Positions 15,594 to 24,392 are shown, counted from the stretch's first letter. The stretch is DNA of 64,000 bases from Clostridia bacterium (GCA_017468425.1 JAFUIO010000013.1:26618-90617); one strand, 5' to 3'. Notes: generated from the letters alone by a model not told the origin. Program-made: numbers and translations.

Positions 15594-16930
15594 TGAATAC
15601 TCCCATTTGTGATTTTGTCAAACAATATTCTCAAAAAAATACACTTCGTCTGCATATGCCAGGCCATAAAGGGCAGAGCTTTCTCGGATACGAAAGTGCG
15701 GATATAACTGAAATTTCAGGTGCTGACAGTTTATATGAGGCTGACGGCATTATCCGTGAAAGCGAAGAAAATGCAAGCGTAATTTTCGGATGCAAAACCC
15801 TCTATTCAACAGAGGGTTCTTCCCTTTTAATCAGGTCTATGCTTTATCTTGTGTGCCTTTATGCCAAAGAAAAAGGCACGGAACCGCTTATTTTTGCAGC
15901 AAGGAATGTGCATAAAAGCTTCCTTTCCGCTGCAGTGTTACTTGACTTCGGCATAGAATGGCTTTACCCTGATGAGCAGGAATCATACTTGTCCTGCAAC
16001 ATCACCGCAGATAAACTGGATAAAGTTTTAAAAGAAGCAGAAACGCTTCCCACAGCAGTTTATATCACATCCCCTGATTACCTGGGAAATATTGCCGATA
16101 TCAGGGCACTTTCTGAAATCTGCAAAAAGTATGGTGTTCTGCTTTTGGTTGACAACGCACACGGTGCATATCTCAGGTTCCTTCCCGAATCACAACACCC
16201 TGTTGACTTTGGTGCTGATATGTGTTGCGATTCTGCACACAAAACTTTGCCTGTGCTTACGGGCGGCGCATATCTGCATATTGCAAACAACGCACCTGAA
16301 TGTTTTTATAATAATGCGAAAAATGCATTGTCTTTATTCGGCTCTACAAGCCCGTCATATCTTATACTTCAATCGCTTGACAATGCAAACATATATCTGC
16401 ACAATAAATTCCGCAGTGAGCTTGAGCAATTCCTTGTACAGGTAGCAGAACTGAAAAAAATCATTAAAAACAGCGGTTATGTATCAGTCGAGAAAGAACC
16501 TTTAAAAATCACACTCAACACAAAAAAATATGGCTACACAGGAAAAGATTTTGCGTTTATTTTATCCGAAAATAACATTGAATGCGAATTTGCGGACGAA
16601 GATTTTGTTGTGCTTATGCTTACTCCCTGTCTTGGTGTAAAATCACTTGATACAATCAGAGATATTTTGTTATCAGTACCGCAAAAAGCAGAAATAACGA
16701 CAAAACCTCCGAAAATAATCCGACCGCAAAAAGTAATGTCTGTGCGTTGTGCTGCCTTATCCCCACGTGAAACTTTACCTCTGTCAGAATGCATCGGCAG
16801 AACACTTGCAATATCCGAAACAGGTTGCCCTCCTGCCGTGCCGATTGTTGCTGGCGGAGAGCTGATTGACGAAAAATCCGTTGAGGTTTTTCAGTACTAC
16901 TCAATAAACAAATGCACCGTTACAAAATAA
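15593..16930 (+). CDS. Orn/Lys/Arg decarboxylase-type PLP enzyme
   Basis: A 445-residue fold-type I PLP enzyme of the basic amino acid decarboxylase family (SpeA/CadA-like, short form). Landmarks: LRLHMPGHKG at ~18-27, TEGSS phosphate-binding turn, the cofactor Asp in VDNAHGAY (~187-193) and the Schiff-base Lys217 in SAHKTLP. The C-terminal lobe is shorter than in hexameric CadA. The ATG overlaps the maturase stop and has AGGAG just upstream, so it is translated from the SCIFF transcript. A decarboxylase of this type would make agmatine, cadaverine or putrescine; the window also encodes a complete polyamine importer at 50.4-54.5 kb. No clear terminator was seen after it. Confidence 0.88.
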   Translation: MNTPICDFVKQYSQKNTLRLHMPGHKGQSFLGYESADITEISGADSLYEADGIIRESEENASVIFGCKTLYSTEGSSLLIRSMLYLVCLYAKEKGTEPLIFAARNVHKSFLSAAVLLDFGIEWLYPDEQESYLSCNITADKLDKVLKEAETLPTAVYITSPDYLGNIADIRALSEICKKYGVLLLVDNAHGAYLRFLPESQHPVDFGADMCCDSAHKTLPVLTGGAYLHIANNAPECFYNNAKNALSLFGSTSPSYLILQSLDNANIYLHNKFRSELEQFLVQVAELKKIIKNSGYVSVEKEPLKITLNTKKYGYTGKDFAFILSENNIECEFADEDFVVLMLTPCLGVKSLDTIRDILLSVPQKAEITTKPPKIIRPQKVMSVRCAALSPRETLPLSECIGRTLAISETGCPPAVPIVAGGELIDEKSVEVFQYYSINKCTVTK

Positions 16931-16963
16931 TACAAAAATCTGTTTTATTTTACAAAAAATCAA

Positions 16964-16992
16964 TTGACTATTGAAAGAAAGCAATGTATAAT
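16964..16992 (+). promoter_or_regulatory. sigma-A promoter of the zinc-ribbon membrane protein gene
   Basis: TTGACT (16964-16969), 17-nt spacer, TATAAT (16987-16992). About 85 nt of leader follow before the start codon, with an AGGAGG site at 17064-17069. Confidence 0.85.
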
Positions 16993-17078
16993 TTATGGGT
17001 AGAAATTTTAAGTAATTTTTTGTTATATGAATTAACTTAATTTTCTCTTGTCAAAATTGTTTCAGGAGGAAAAATATA

Positions 17079-19088
17079 ATGGTAAAATGTCCGAAATGTA
17101 ATCAGATACTTGAAGATAATGTAAAATTCTGCCCGTATTGCGGTTTCACACCGTCAGCCGGGGCGAATAAAGCTCAGCAACGCCCTGCACCCAAAAGTGC
17201 ACCTGCAAAAAAAGACGTACCGAAAAAAGTTAAGCGTTCGGGCGGTCTTAAAGATAAATTGTCAAAATTATTTTCTAAAAAAGTTATAATTGCAGTTGTT
17301 GCCGCTATTCTTGTAGTTGTTATTGTGGTGCTTCTCTGTGCCACTGCAGGATCCGGCAAAAAAGATTATACACTTTTCATCAAAAATAAGGAACTTTATT
17401 TTTCAGAAGTAAAAGACGATGATTCACTGAAAATCAGTAATTCACTCGTTAATAATTCAAAATATAAACCTGCAGAGGTTGACACTTTCAGCCAGTATCT
17501 CTCAAGATATTGTCACGTATCTGACAACTCAAAAAAGATTTTTTACATTGACAGCGTTAACTCAACAAAAGGTACATCAACTCTTTATTGGAGAAAGCTT
17601 ACAAACCTGAAAAAAGAACCTGTTGAACTCGCGAAAAATGTTGTGTCATATGAAATCAGCGAAAACTATAAATTAATCACGTATCTCACTCTTGACGGTG
17701 AGCTTTGCCAACATAACCTTAAAGAAAGCCAGAAAATCGCCGAAAGTGTTTCTTTATATGCAGTAAGTGAAGACGGCAAGATGATTTTTTATGTAACCGA
17801 CAGCGGTGACCTTTACCTCAAAAAAGCAAAAGAAACCGGTGTGAAATTAGATACAGATGTTACTGACATAAATGCTATGGAAGATTTCTCCTCATTGTAC
17901 TATGTAAGCAACGGCATTCTTTACAAAAAAGACCTTGAAGGCGAAAAAGCAAAAATTTCAGCCGGTGTTGAAAATATCGTAGCAATATACGAAACAGGCG
18001 AAGTTTATTATATTAAAACTGCTTCATCTGAACAGAGTCTTATGGACTATATCATAGATGATATGAAAGAAATCGACGAAAAAACAGAAGCACCTGTTCA
18101 GCCTAAACAGCCATATTCATGGAACTATGCTTCAAATGCAGAATTTGAAAAAGCAAAGGTTCAGTATGAAACTGATAAAAACAATTACGAACAGGCAAAT
18201 GCAGCATATACTGCAAAGCTTGAACGCGACAAAATCCGTCAGGATGCTGCAGCAGGTCCCGAAGAAATCGTCACATATTCCCTGTTTATTCACGACGGTC
18301 TTAAAGAAACTGTCCTCGCAGATTCAGTATACCGTAACGATTATGAGGTTTCATATCATACCCCTGTTATTGCTTATAAAACTTTTGATTCAAAATCAAT
18401 TTCAAAAGTTAAAATTTCAAAAATCAATTCTTCATATGAAGTTCAGGAAGCAGTTGAAAAGGCTTTTGTGAATTCAGTCAAACAGTATATTGCAGTAGGC
18501 AACAAAGCGACATTAATAGAAAACACTGATGCCTGCCGCTTCAGATTCAGCGAAGACGGAAAATCCGCATATTTCCTTGAAAGAAACTTTGCAACAGAAG
18601 ACCAGTATAATCTTTATAAAGTTTCTCTTACAAAAGAAAAAGCCAAAAATCCTAAGCTTTATGATTCAGAGGTTTCCAATGAGGGTTTTGAACTTTTGCA
18701 GAACAAGAAAATCAAATACTTCAAGAATGTAAAGGACGGTTCAGGTTCACTTTATATCAACAAAGATGAATTCGACACCGCTGTTTACACAAAAAACACT
18801 TATTTCCACGACGACACCAAAACTCTTTACTATTTTGCAAAGTGGAACAGTAAAACTCAGACAGGTACACTTAAAACACTCAAGGGTTCAACTGTTGAGT
18901 CTGTTGCTGACAAGGTTCATATTTATCAGGTCACTCCGGATTCCACTGTATATTTCCTCACAAATTACAGCAATTCTTCCTATTCAGGTGATCTTTATTC
19001 CGTCAACGGCAAAAAAGCAACACTGATCGACAAAGGTGTTTCAGGTATCATACCGATATACAACAAAGATATTTATAAAACAAAATAA
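17079..19088 (+). CDS. zinc-ribbon, single-pass membrane protein with beta-propeller-like outer domain
   Basis: A 669-residue protein of unknown function. The N-terminus is a zinc ribbon (C4, C7, C18, C21) in the cytoplasm, followed by a Pro/Lys-rich linker (~31-68), one transmembrane helix (~69-90) and a ~580-residue external part. The external part consists of repeated short strands ending in patterns such as YYVSNGILYKKDL, FYVTDSGDLYLKK and YFLERNF, like TolB/WD40-type propeller blades. An insertion at ~325-395 is Glu/Lys/Ala-rich and likely coiled coil. Single gene with its own promoter and terminator. The architecture suggests a membrane sensor or scaffold; no catalytic motif was recognised. 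Confidence 0.7.
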   Translation: MVKCPKCNQILEDNVKFCPYCGFTPSAGANKAQQRPAPKSAPAKKDVPKKVKRSGGLKDKLSKLFSKKVIIAVVAAILVVVIVVLLCATAGSGKKDYTLFIKNKELYFSEVKDDDSLKISNSLVNNSKYKPAEVDTFSQYLSRYCHVSDNSKKIFYIDSVNSTKGTSTLYWRKLTNLKKEPVELAKNVVSYEISENYKLITYLTLDGELCQHNLKESQKIAESVSLYAVSEDGKMIFYVTDSGDLYLKKAKETGVKLDTDVTDINAMEDFSSLYYVSNGILYKKDLEGEKAKISAGVENIVAIYETGEVYYIKTASSEQSLMDYIIDDMKEIDEKTEAPVQPKQPYSWNYASNAEFEKAKVQYETDKNNYEQANAAYTAKLERDKIRQDAAAGPEEIVTYSLFIHDGLKETVLADSVYRNDYEVSYHTPVIAYKTFDSKSISKVKISKINSSYEVQEAVEKAFVNSVKQYIAVGNKATLIENTDACRFRFSEDGKSAYFLERNFATEDQYNLYKVSLTKEKAKNPKLYDSEVSNEGFELLQNKKIKYFKNVKDGSGSLYINKDEFDTAVYTKNTYFHDDTKTLYYFAKWNSKTQTGTLKTLKGSTVESVADKVHIYQVTPDSTVYFLTNYSNSSYSGDLYSVNGKKATLIDKGVSGIIPIYNKDIYKTK

Positions 19089-19095
19089 ATGACAG

Positions 19096-19124
19096 AACCG
19101 GGAGTATTCAGTATACTCCCGGTT
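19096..19124. terminator. bidirectional terminator (zinc-ribbon protein / dpaB)
   Basis: A 12-bp perfect inverted repeat, arm AACCGGGAGTAT (19096-19107 with 19113-19124), followed by T-rich sequence and preceded by A-rich sequence, between convergent genes. Confidence 0.9.
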
Positions 19125-19130
19125 TTCTGT

Positions 19131-19703
19131 TTATATAAGCACCGGCTGAAGCTGAATTCCTTCAAGTGCTTTCAAAGTTGCATCATAAATTTTTGTGAAA
19201 TCTGCAACAACGGAATTAGGTTTGTTTACACAGTCATCCTGCTTCATCGGTATGAAGAATATATTTTTACAATTCATAAGATTACCGATATTTTTTGCTG
19301 CAGCACCCAATGCATCATTTGTGGAAACACCTATCAGAATCGGCCGCTGATTACGAAGATGTGCTTTTGCAGCCAATGTTACGGATGTGTCGGCAATTCC
19401 GTTTGACAGTTTTGCAAGAGTATTGCCTGTGCACGGTGCAATAATCAGAATATCAAGCATTTTTTTCGGTCCGACAGGCTCAGCATCTTTTATATCATAT
19501 ATAATTTTTCTGGAACATATTTCCTCTATTTGTTTACGGAAAGTTTCGCTCTTTCCGAAGCGCGTATCAGTGGAATATGCAATTTCACTCATTATCGGAT
19601 ATATATCAATCCCTTTATCTGCAAGCTTCTGCATTTCGGGAATTACTTTAGAAAATGTACAAAATGAACCGCACATAGCAAATCCTGCTTTGAAATCATT
19701 CAT
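19131..19703 (-). CDS. dpaB: dipicolinate synthase subunit B
   Basis: A 190-residue flavoprotein-fold subunit (SpoVFB). The N-terminal AGFAMCGSFCTF motif, IIAPCTGNTLAKLSNGIADT in the middle (split here as the usual flavin/phosphate-binding region) and STNDALG near the end are typical. With DpaA it makes dipicolinic acid from a lysine-pathway dihydrodipicolinate product in the mother cell during sporulation; the product loads the spore core as Ca-DPA. The start overlaps the end of dpaA by 8 nt and lies behind an AAGGAGG site within dpaA. Its presence is strong evidence that the organism makes spores. Confidence 0.93.
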   Translation of the reverse strand: MNDFKAGFAMCGSFCTFSKVIPEMQKLADKGIDIYPIMSEIAYSTDTRFGKSETFRKQIEEICSRKIIYDIKDAEPVGPKKMLDILIIAPCTGNTLAKLSNGIADTSVTLAAKAHLRNQRPILIGVSTNDALGAAAKNIGNLMNCKNIFFIPMKQDDCVNKPNSVVADFTKIYDATLKALEGIQLQPVLI

Positions 19704-20520
19704 TTCCCCTTTCCTCCTTTATCATATTTATAACAGTTTGCGCGATGAACTTCCCGGCAGAGCAGGCAACATATTTTCCCGGTAATGAAGACGCAATAAT
19801 TAATTTTTTCTGCTGTTTACCTGCCTCAGCAATATCGATTCCGTATGGCTTTGATGCAACCTCAAAAAAAATACAGTTATCGCTGAATTTTGCAAGCAGA
19901 TTAGACCCGATAATCTTTTCAGGCACAGTATTTATTACCATATTGAAGCTGCGTGCAATATTTTTGATTTCTTTAAAATCAACTGCCCTGATATTTTCTG
20001 ACTGTGCCTTTGCTCTTGCTTTTAATTTTCTTGCAGCCACGGTAACATCAACATTGTTATCTGACAGAATCCGTGCTATTGCTTCACCTGTTCTGCCATA
20101 GCCTGTTACAAGTATTTTCATATCAGACAGCATCACGTCAGTATTTATAAGCACCAATTCCAATACTGCCTGCGCAGTTGCAGCGGCATTGAGAATTATT
20201 AATTCTTCACGCTCATAAAAATCATAAAATTTCAGTTCTGCATCTTCAATCGTCATTCTGAACAAATCATCAGCCATTGCTGAAAAAACAAAACCATTCT
20301 TCTTGACAAGCGGAATTATGGTATCAAGTCTTACTTCATACTCACAGTTGATTCTTGAATTTTTTACTGTAGGCAGAGCAAAAATCACTCCGTCAAAATT
20401 CCTTTCATTATCACTTGAAGGCAGATTTGGATTGAACACAGTACAATCATAACCATTTTCTTCAAGATATTTTGTCATAAAATATTGTCTGTTATCTGCC
20501 TGGATTATTAATAGCTTCAT
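19696..20520 (-). CDS. dpaA: dipicolinate synthase subunit A
   Basis: A 274-residue SpoVFA subunit, first gene of the dpaAB pair. It has an N-terminal catalytic-type domain beginning MKLLIIQADNRQYF and a Rossmann NAD(P)-binding domain with VTGYGRTGEAIAR at ~140-152. It forms dipicolinate synthase with DpaB and acts in the mother cell late in sporulation. A CATATTATA box sits 21 nt upstream of the ATG with an AC dinucleotide 17 nt before it, which fits a mother-cell (sigma-K type) promoter and agrees with the expected timing. The length is slightly below the Bacillus homologue (about 300), which is common in Clostridia. Confidence 0.92.
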   Translation of the reverse strand: MKLLIIQADNRQYFMTKYLEENGYDCTVFNPNLPSSDNERNFDGVIFALPTVKNSRINCEYEVRLDTIIPLVKKNGFVFSAMADDLFRMTIEDAELKFYDFYEREELIILNAAATAQAVLELVLINTDVMLSDMKILVTGYGRTGEAIARILSDNNVDVTVAARKLKARAKAQSENIRAVDFKEIKNIARSFNMVINTVPEKIIGSNLLAKFSDNCIFFEVASKPYGIDIAEAGKQQKKLIIASSLPGKYVACSAGKFIAQTVINMIKEERGNE

Positions 20521-20540
20521 TCAATTCACCACTCTACTGT

Positions 20541-20568
20541 TATAATATGTCTCAGATGACATACAGGT
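20541..20568 (-). promoter_or_regulatory. candidate mother-cell sigma-K promoter of dpaAB
   Basis: On the minus strand CATATTATA (20541-20549) matches the -10 pattern CATAnnnTA, and an AC dinucleotide at 20567-20568 is separated from it by 17 nt. No good sigma-A pair was seen in the same place. The short -35 makes a chance match possible. Confidence 0.5.
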
Positions 20569-20613
20569 GACGGTAGGTTTTTCATTTTTTGGTATATTTT
20601 TTGCATAAAAGTG

Positions 20614-20642
20614 TTTATTTTTTACTTTAAATGTAATATAAT
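20614..20642 (+). promoter_or_regulatory. sigma-A promoter of the murC unit
   Basis: TTTATT (20614-20619), 17-nt spacer, TATAAT (20637-20642). The -10 is perfect and the -35 is weak; it lies 39 nt before the murC start. Confidence 0.6.
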
Positions 20643-20681
20643 AAATAAAATATAGTAAATTACCCTGAAAGGTGTGTTTTT

Positions 20682-22067
20682 ATGCCGGACATTGAAGTAC
20701 TCTTAAAAAAAGTTAAAAGAATTCATTTTATAGGAATAGGCGGTTCAGGAATGTGTCCCCTTGCTGAAATTCTCAATAAGCAGGGATATATTCTTTCAGG
20801 CTCCGACAATAACGAAAGCGATATTCTCGACCGTATAAGAAAATTAGGAATCAACGTTATGATGGGTCAGAAAGCTGAGAATATAGAAGGCTCTGAAATG
20901 ATTGTTTATTCTGCTGCTATTATGGAAGATAACCCTGAATTAATCGCTGCAAAAAATTCTGATATTCCGACCTTCAAGCGTTCAGAGCTTTTAGGTGCAA
21001 TCACTCATATGTACGATAACTGTATGTGTGTATGCGGAACTCACGGTAAAACAACAGTTACATCAATGCTTACACAGATTCTTGTGGCATCAAAAAAAGA
21101 CCCCTCTGCTGTTATCGGCGGTAAATTACCCCTTACCAACAGTTATGGTCTTGCAGGTAACAGTGAACATATGGTTTGCGAGGCTTGTGAATTTAAAGAT
21201 ACTTTCCTTGATCTCTACCCCGATACTGCAGTAATTCTTAATGTTGACGAAGACCACCTTGATTATTTCGGTTCACTTGAAAACATTATTAAATCTTTCA
21301 ACAAGTTTTCTCTCAAAGCTACAAAAGCAATTATTTATAACGGCGACGACGAAAACACGTTAAAGGCAATTGAAAACATTGAAGGCAAAGAAATGATTTC
21401 TTTCGGTTTCAAAGACACCAACGATTATTATGCAGATAGTGTGACTGCAGAAGGCTCTGCATTTTATGGCTTTGATGTTTGCGAAAAAGGCAACAAAATC
21501 GGCCACGTTAAGCTTTCAATCCCCGGCAAGCACAATGTTATCAACGCACTTTCCGCAATAGTAACAGCAATACACAGCGGTGTTACTATTGACGAATGTA
21601 TTTTCGGCATTGAAGCATTCCGCGGTGCAGGCAGACGTTTTGAAATTCTCGGAAAATATGCGGGCATAACAATAGCTGATGACTATGCTCACCACCCCAC
21701 AGAATTGGAAGTTACACTTGATTCCGCTGTGAAAATGGGGTACAAAAAAGTCTGGGCAGTTTTCCAACCTTTCACATATTCAAGAACAAAAAATCATTTC
21801 GACGATTTTGTAAAAGTTCTTACAATTCCCGACAGATGCGTACTCAGCGAAATTATGGGTTCACGCGAAATCAATACTTACGGAATTTATTCATCTCAGC
21901 TTGCTGAAAAAATTCCCGACAGCGTATGGTTCAACACCTTTGAAGAAATCGCAGATTATGTTGCTGCAAATGCTGAAAGCGGCGACCTTGTTATCACACT
22001 CGGTTGCGGTGATATTTACAAAGCTGCAAAAATGATTATAAATATCCTCAAAACAAAACTTGACTAA
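20682..22067 (+). CDS. murC: UDP-N-acetylmuramate--L-alanine ligase
   Basis: A 461-residue Mur ligase that adds L-Ala to UDP-MurNAc with ATP, the first peptide step of peptidoglycan synthesis, in the cytoplasm. The N-terminal substrate loop HFIGIGGSGMCPLAEIL (~15-31), the ATP P-loop VCGTHGKTTVTSML (~112-125), the NVDEDHLDYFG metal/substrate segment and the C-terminal DDYAHHPTEL motif that distinguishes MurC are all present at normal spacing. RBS AAAGGTG precedes the ATG. Thirteen nucleotides separate it from the next gene, so it leads a unit with two metallophosphoesterases and a GH2 enzyme, an unusual neighbourhood for murC. Confidence 0.97.
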   Translation: MPDIEVLLKKVKRIHFIGIGGSGMCPLAEILNKQGYILSGSDNNESDILDRIRKLGINVMMGQKAENIEGSEMIVYSAAIMEDNPELIAAKNSDIPTFKRSELLGAITHMYDNCMCVCGTHGKTTVTSMLTQILVASKKDPSAVIGGKLPLTNSYGLAGNSEHMVCEACEFKDTFLDLYPDTAVILNVDEDHLDYFGSLENIIKSFNKFSLKATKAIIYNGDDENTLKAIENIEGKEMISFGFKDTNDYYADSVTAEGSAFYGFDVCEKGNKIGHVKLSIPGKHNVINALSAIVTAIHSGVTIDECIFGIEAFRGAGRRFEILGKYAGITIADDYAHHPTELEVTLDSAVKMGYKKVWAVFQPFTYSRTKNHFDDFVKVLTIPDRCVLSEIMGSREINTYGIYSSQLAEKIPDSVWFNTFEEIADYVAANAESGDLVITLGCGDIYKAAKMIINILKTKLD

Positions 22068-22080
22068 AGGAGGCATAGTT

Positions 22081-23232
22081 ATGGCATCACCTTTAAGATT
22101 TTCAAAAGACGGTAAATTCAGGATTATGATTTGCGGTGACCCGCACGTTAAATCAAATCTTAAAACTCCCCTTGATATAAGAAAGGATTTTGACACACAG
22201 GCTTTGCTTAAAGCAGCTCTTGATGAAACAAAACCTGACCTTGTTGTTCTTATGGGCGATATCATAAGTGCAAAAACTCCTGAAGAATACCGTAAATGCT
22301 TCATCCACTATACAAGACCTATCAGAGAAAGAAACATTCCTCTCGCTTACGTCAACGGTAACCATGACCACGACCGACAGTCAAATGTTTCAATGGATGA
22401 GATGCTTTCAATTTTTCAGGAATATGAAAATTGCGTTGCATACAATGCCACTCCTGAAATTGAAAACAGCATAAACTACTATGTAAATATTTTATCTTCT
22501 GATAGTGATACTCCGAAACAGAATCTCTGGTTTATAGATTCAAACAACCTTTATCCTGACAGTTCAATTTCCAAATATGACTGCGTGCACGATGACCAGA
22601 TTGAATGGTACGAAAAAACTGCTGCCGAATTAAAAAAAGCAAACGGCGATAAGCCCCTTAAATCAATGCTTTTCCAGCACATTCCCGTACCTGAAGTTTA
22701 CAACTTCTTAAGAGTTGCAAAGCCCTGGGAAATACCTGTTGCAGTTAAAGGTCACGGTATCCGTAGTGATAAATACTATGTACTCAAAGAAGGCATTAAA
22801 GGTTATATGGGCGAAGGTCCCTGTTCACCCTGCATTAATAACGGACAGTTTGCAAGCTGGAAAAAGACAGGCGACATTGTAGGTGCTTTCTTCGGCCATG
22901 ACCATATGAACGACTTTGAAGGATACCATGACGGTATTTATATGGCACAGAATAAGCTTTCAGGTCTTTTCGCTTACACAGACGGTTGCCGCAGCGGCGT
23001 AAGACTTTTAACTCTCAACGAAAACGAACCCCATATTTTCAATTCAGAGATGATTCGTTTCAAAGAATTAGGTCTTTCCCCCACTTCGCTTGGTCCCATT
23101 ACATCGTGGATGTCAGACAGAGTAAGTGTAAACCTTACAATTGCAAGAAACGTTGCTCTTGTTGCAGGCGGTGCAATTGCAGCAGGTGTTATCACTAAAA
23201 AAATTATTGATAAAAAAAGAAAGGACAAGTGA
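22081..23232 (+). CDS. calcineurin-like metallophosphoesterase with C-terminal membrane segment (copy 1)
   Basis: A 383-residue PPP-fold phosphoesterase. Metal-ligand motifs appear in order: CGDPH (Asp20, His22), VLMGDIIS, NGNHDHD, a lone His in FQHIPV, then GHGI and FFGHDHMND. It has no signal peptide, yet ends with an Ala/Gly-rich hydrophobic helix (~350-370, NVALVAGGAIAAGVITKKII) and a Lys/Arg-rich tail. The start was chosen at the ATG 8 nt after GGAGG; the frame extends a few codons back into the end of murC. The next gene is a clear paralogue with the same order of motifs and the same tail. Related clostridial enzymes are annotated as icc/PhoD-like without known substrate; proximity to murC hints at a cell-envelope lipid phosphate, which is inference. 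Confidence 0.85.
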   Translation: MASPLRFSKDGKFRIMICGDPHVKSNLKTPLDIRKDFDTQALLKAALDETKPDLVVLMGDIISAKTPEEYRKCFIHYTRPIRERNIPLAYVNGNHDHDRQSNVSMDEMLSIFQEYENCVAYNATPEIENSINYYVNILSSDSDTPKQNLWFIDSNNLYPDSSISKYDCVHDDQIEWYEKTAAELKKANGDKPLKSMLFQHIPVPEVYNFLRVAKPWEIPVAVKGHGIRSDKYYVLKEGIKGYMGEGPCSPCINNGQFASWKKTGDIVGAFFGHDHMNDFEGYHDGIYMAQNKLSGLFAYTDGCRSGVRLLTLNENEPHIFNSEMIRFKELGLSPTSLGPITSWMSDRVSVNLTIARNVALVAGGAIAAGVITKKIIDKKRKDK

Positions 23233-23238
23233 TTTTGA

Positions 23239-24375
23239 ATGAAAAAGCGTACACTCAGATTCAATGAGAACGGCAAATTCAAAATTCTTGTAATTACCGA
23301 TTTGCACGAAAAACAGGCAAACGGTAATAAAGAAACTGAAAAGAAAACACACGACGCTTTACTTCTTGTTGAAACCTCAATAAAAGCACTCTCACCTGAC
23401 CTTGTTGTGTACGACGGTGACAATGCGTTCGGCATAGAAGAAGATGTAAGAAAAACCATTGACGACATTACACGTGTGGTACGTGAAAGAAACATTCCTT
23501 TCGCTGTTGTTATGGGCAACCACGAGCACGACGACAGTTCATATGATATCGGAAAAGTTTTCGATATGTACGCACAATATGACAATTGCCTTATACGAAA
23601 CGACGACAAAACAGTAAGCGGTTACGGCAATTATTACATAGCATTAAAAGGCAGATCAAACAAAACAAAAGCCTTACTTTTCTTCATTGATTCAGGCGCA
23701 TCAAGAAGTGAAAATCAGGACATTTCAGCATATGACTGGGTTAAAGATGACCAGATTGAATGGTTTGAAACGGTTACAGACTCTTTCCGCGAGAAAAACG
23801 GCGGAGAATATGTTCCTGCCCTTGTTTTTCAGCATATGCCTGTTACTGAAATTTATAACCTTCTCAAGGAAGTAAGCTTTACCGAAGGTATGGACGCAAT
23901 AAAAGGCCATTCAATGTTCAGCAGTAAATACTATGTGCTTAAAGACGGTGTAAAAGGATCACTTCTCGAACCGCCTTGTCCTCCTGATTTCAATAACGGA
24001 CAGTTTTCAAGCTGGAAAACTCACGGAGTTAAAGGTGCATTCTTCGGGCACGACCATACTAATGACTTTGAGGGTGAACTTGACGGCATTCTTCTTGCAC
24101 AGTGTAAAGGCACAGGCTTCAACGGTTACAGCGACGGCATTAAAACAGGCGTAAAGCTTATAACTGTTGAAGAAGACAATTTACCTGAATTCAAAACACG
24201 CGATTATTATTTTACTGATTTCGGACTTAAAAGCAAAAGCATTATTATGCCGGACAAAATAATGACATATGACCAGAAGAAAACAGCAAAGAAAATAGGT
24301 GCGGGTGTTGCTGCTGCTACTGCAGCTGTTGCTACTGTCGGCTCAATTATAAGAAAAATCATAAAAGACAAATAA
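23239..24375 (+). CDS. calcineurin-like metallophosphoesterase with C-terminal membrane segment (copy 2)
   Basis: A 378-residue paralogue of the preceding gene, six nucleotides downstream. Motifs: ITDLHEK (Asp and His), VYDGDNAFG, MGNHEHDD, FQHMPV, GHSM and FFGHDHTNDFEG; several blocks match copy 1 almost residue for residue (DDQIEW, FNNGQFSSWK, YYVLKDGVKG). The C-terminal Ala/Val-rich helix (IGAGVAAATAAVATVGSII) with a Lys-rich end is conserved in style but not in sequence. Copy 1 has NGNHDHD where this has MGNHEHDD, so both keep the metal site. The pair looks like a tandem duplication followed by divergence. It precedes the GH2 gene by 17 nt, with its TAA overlapping an unused ATG. Confidence 0.85.
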   Translation: MKKRTLRFNENGKFKILVITDLHEKQANGNKETEKKTHDALLLVETSIKALSPDLVVYDGDNAFGIEEDVRKTIDDITRVVRERNIPFAVVMGNHEHDDSSYDIGKVFDMYAQYDNCLIRNDDKTVSGYGNYYIALKGRSNKTKALLFFIDSGASRSENQDISAYDWVKDDQIEWFETVTDSFREKNGGEYVPALVFQHMPVTEIYNLLKEVSFTEGMDAIKGHSMFSSKYYVLKDGVKGSLLEPPCPPDFNNGQFSSWKTHGVKGAFFGHDHTNDFEGELDGILLAQCKGTGFNGYSDGIKTGVKLITVEEDNLPEFKTRDYYFTDFGLKSKSIIMPDKIMTYDQKKTAKKIGAGVAAATAAVATVGSIIRKIIKDK

Positions 24376-24392
24376 TGAACGGAGGTTCAAAA

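Noticed and set aside
18127..18471. 114-residue plus-strand frame inside the zinc-ribbon protein
   Set aside because: Out-of-frame reading of a Gln/Lys-rich region; no ribosome site, and the main frame is continuous.
22974..23609. 211-residue minus-strand frame across the two phosphoesterase genes
   Set aside because: It spans the junction of two well-supported plus-strand genes in antisense and lacks a ribosome site.
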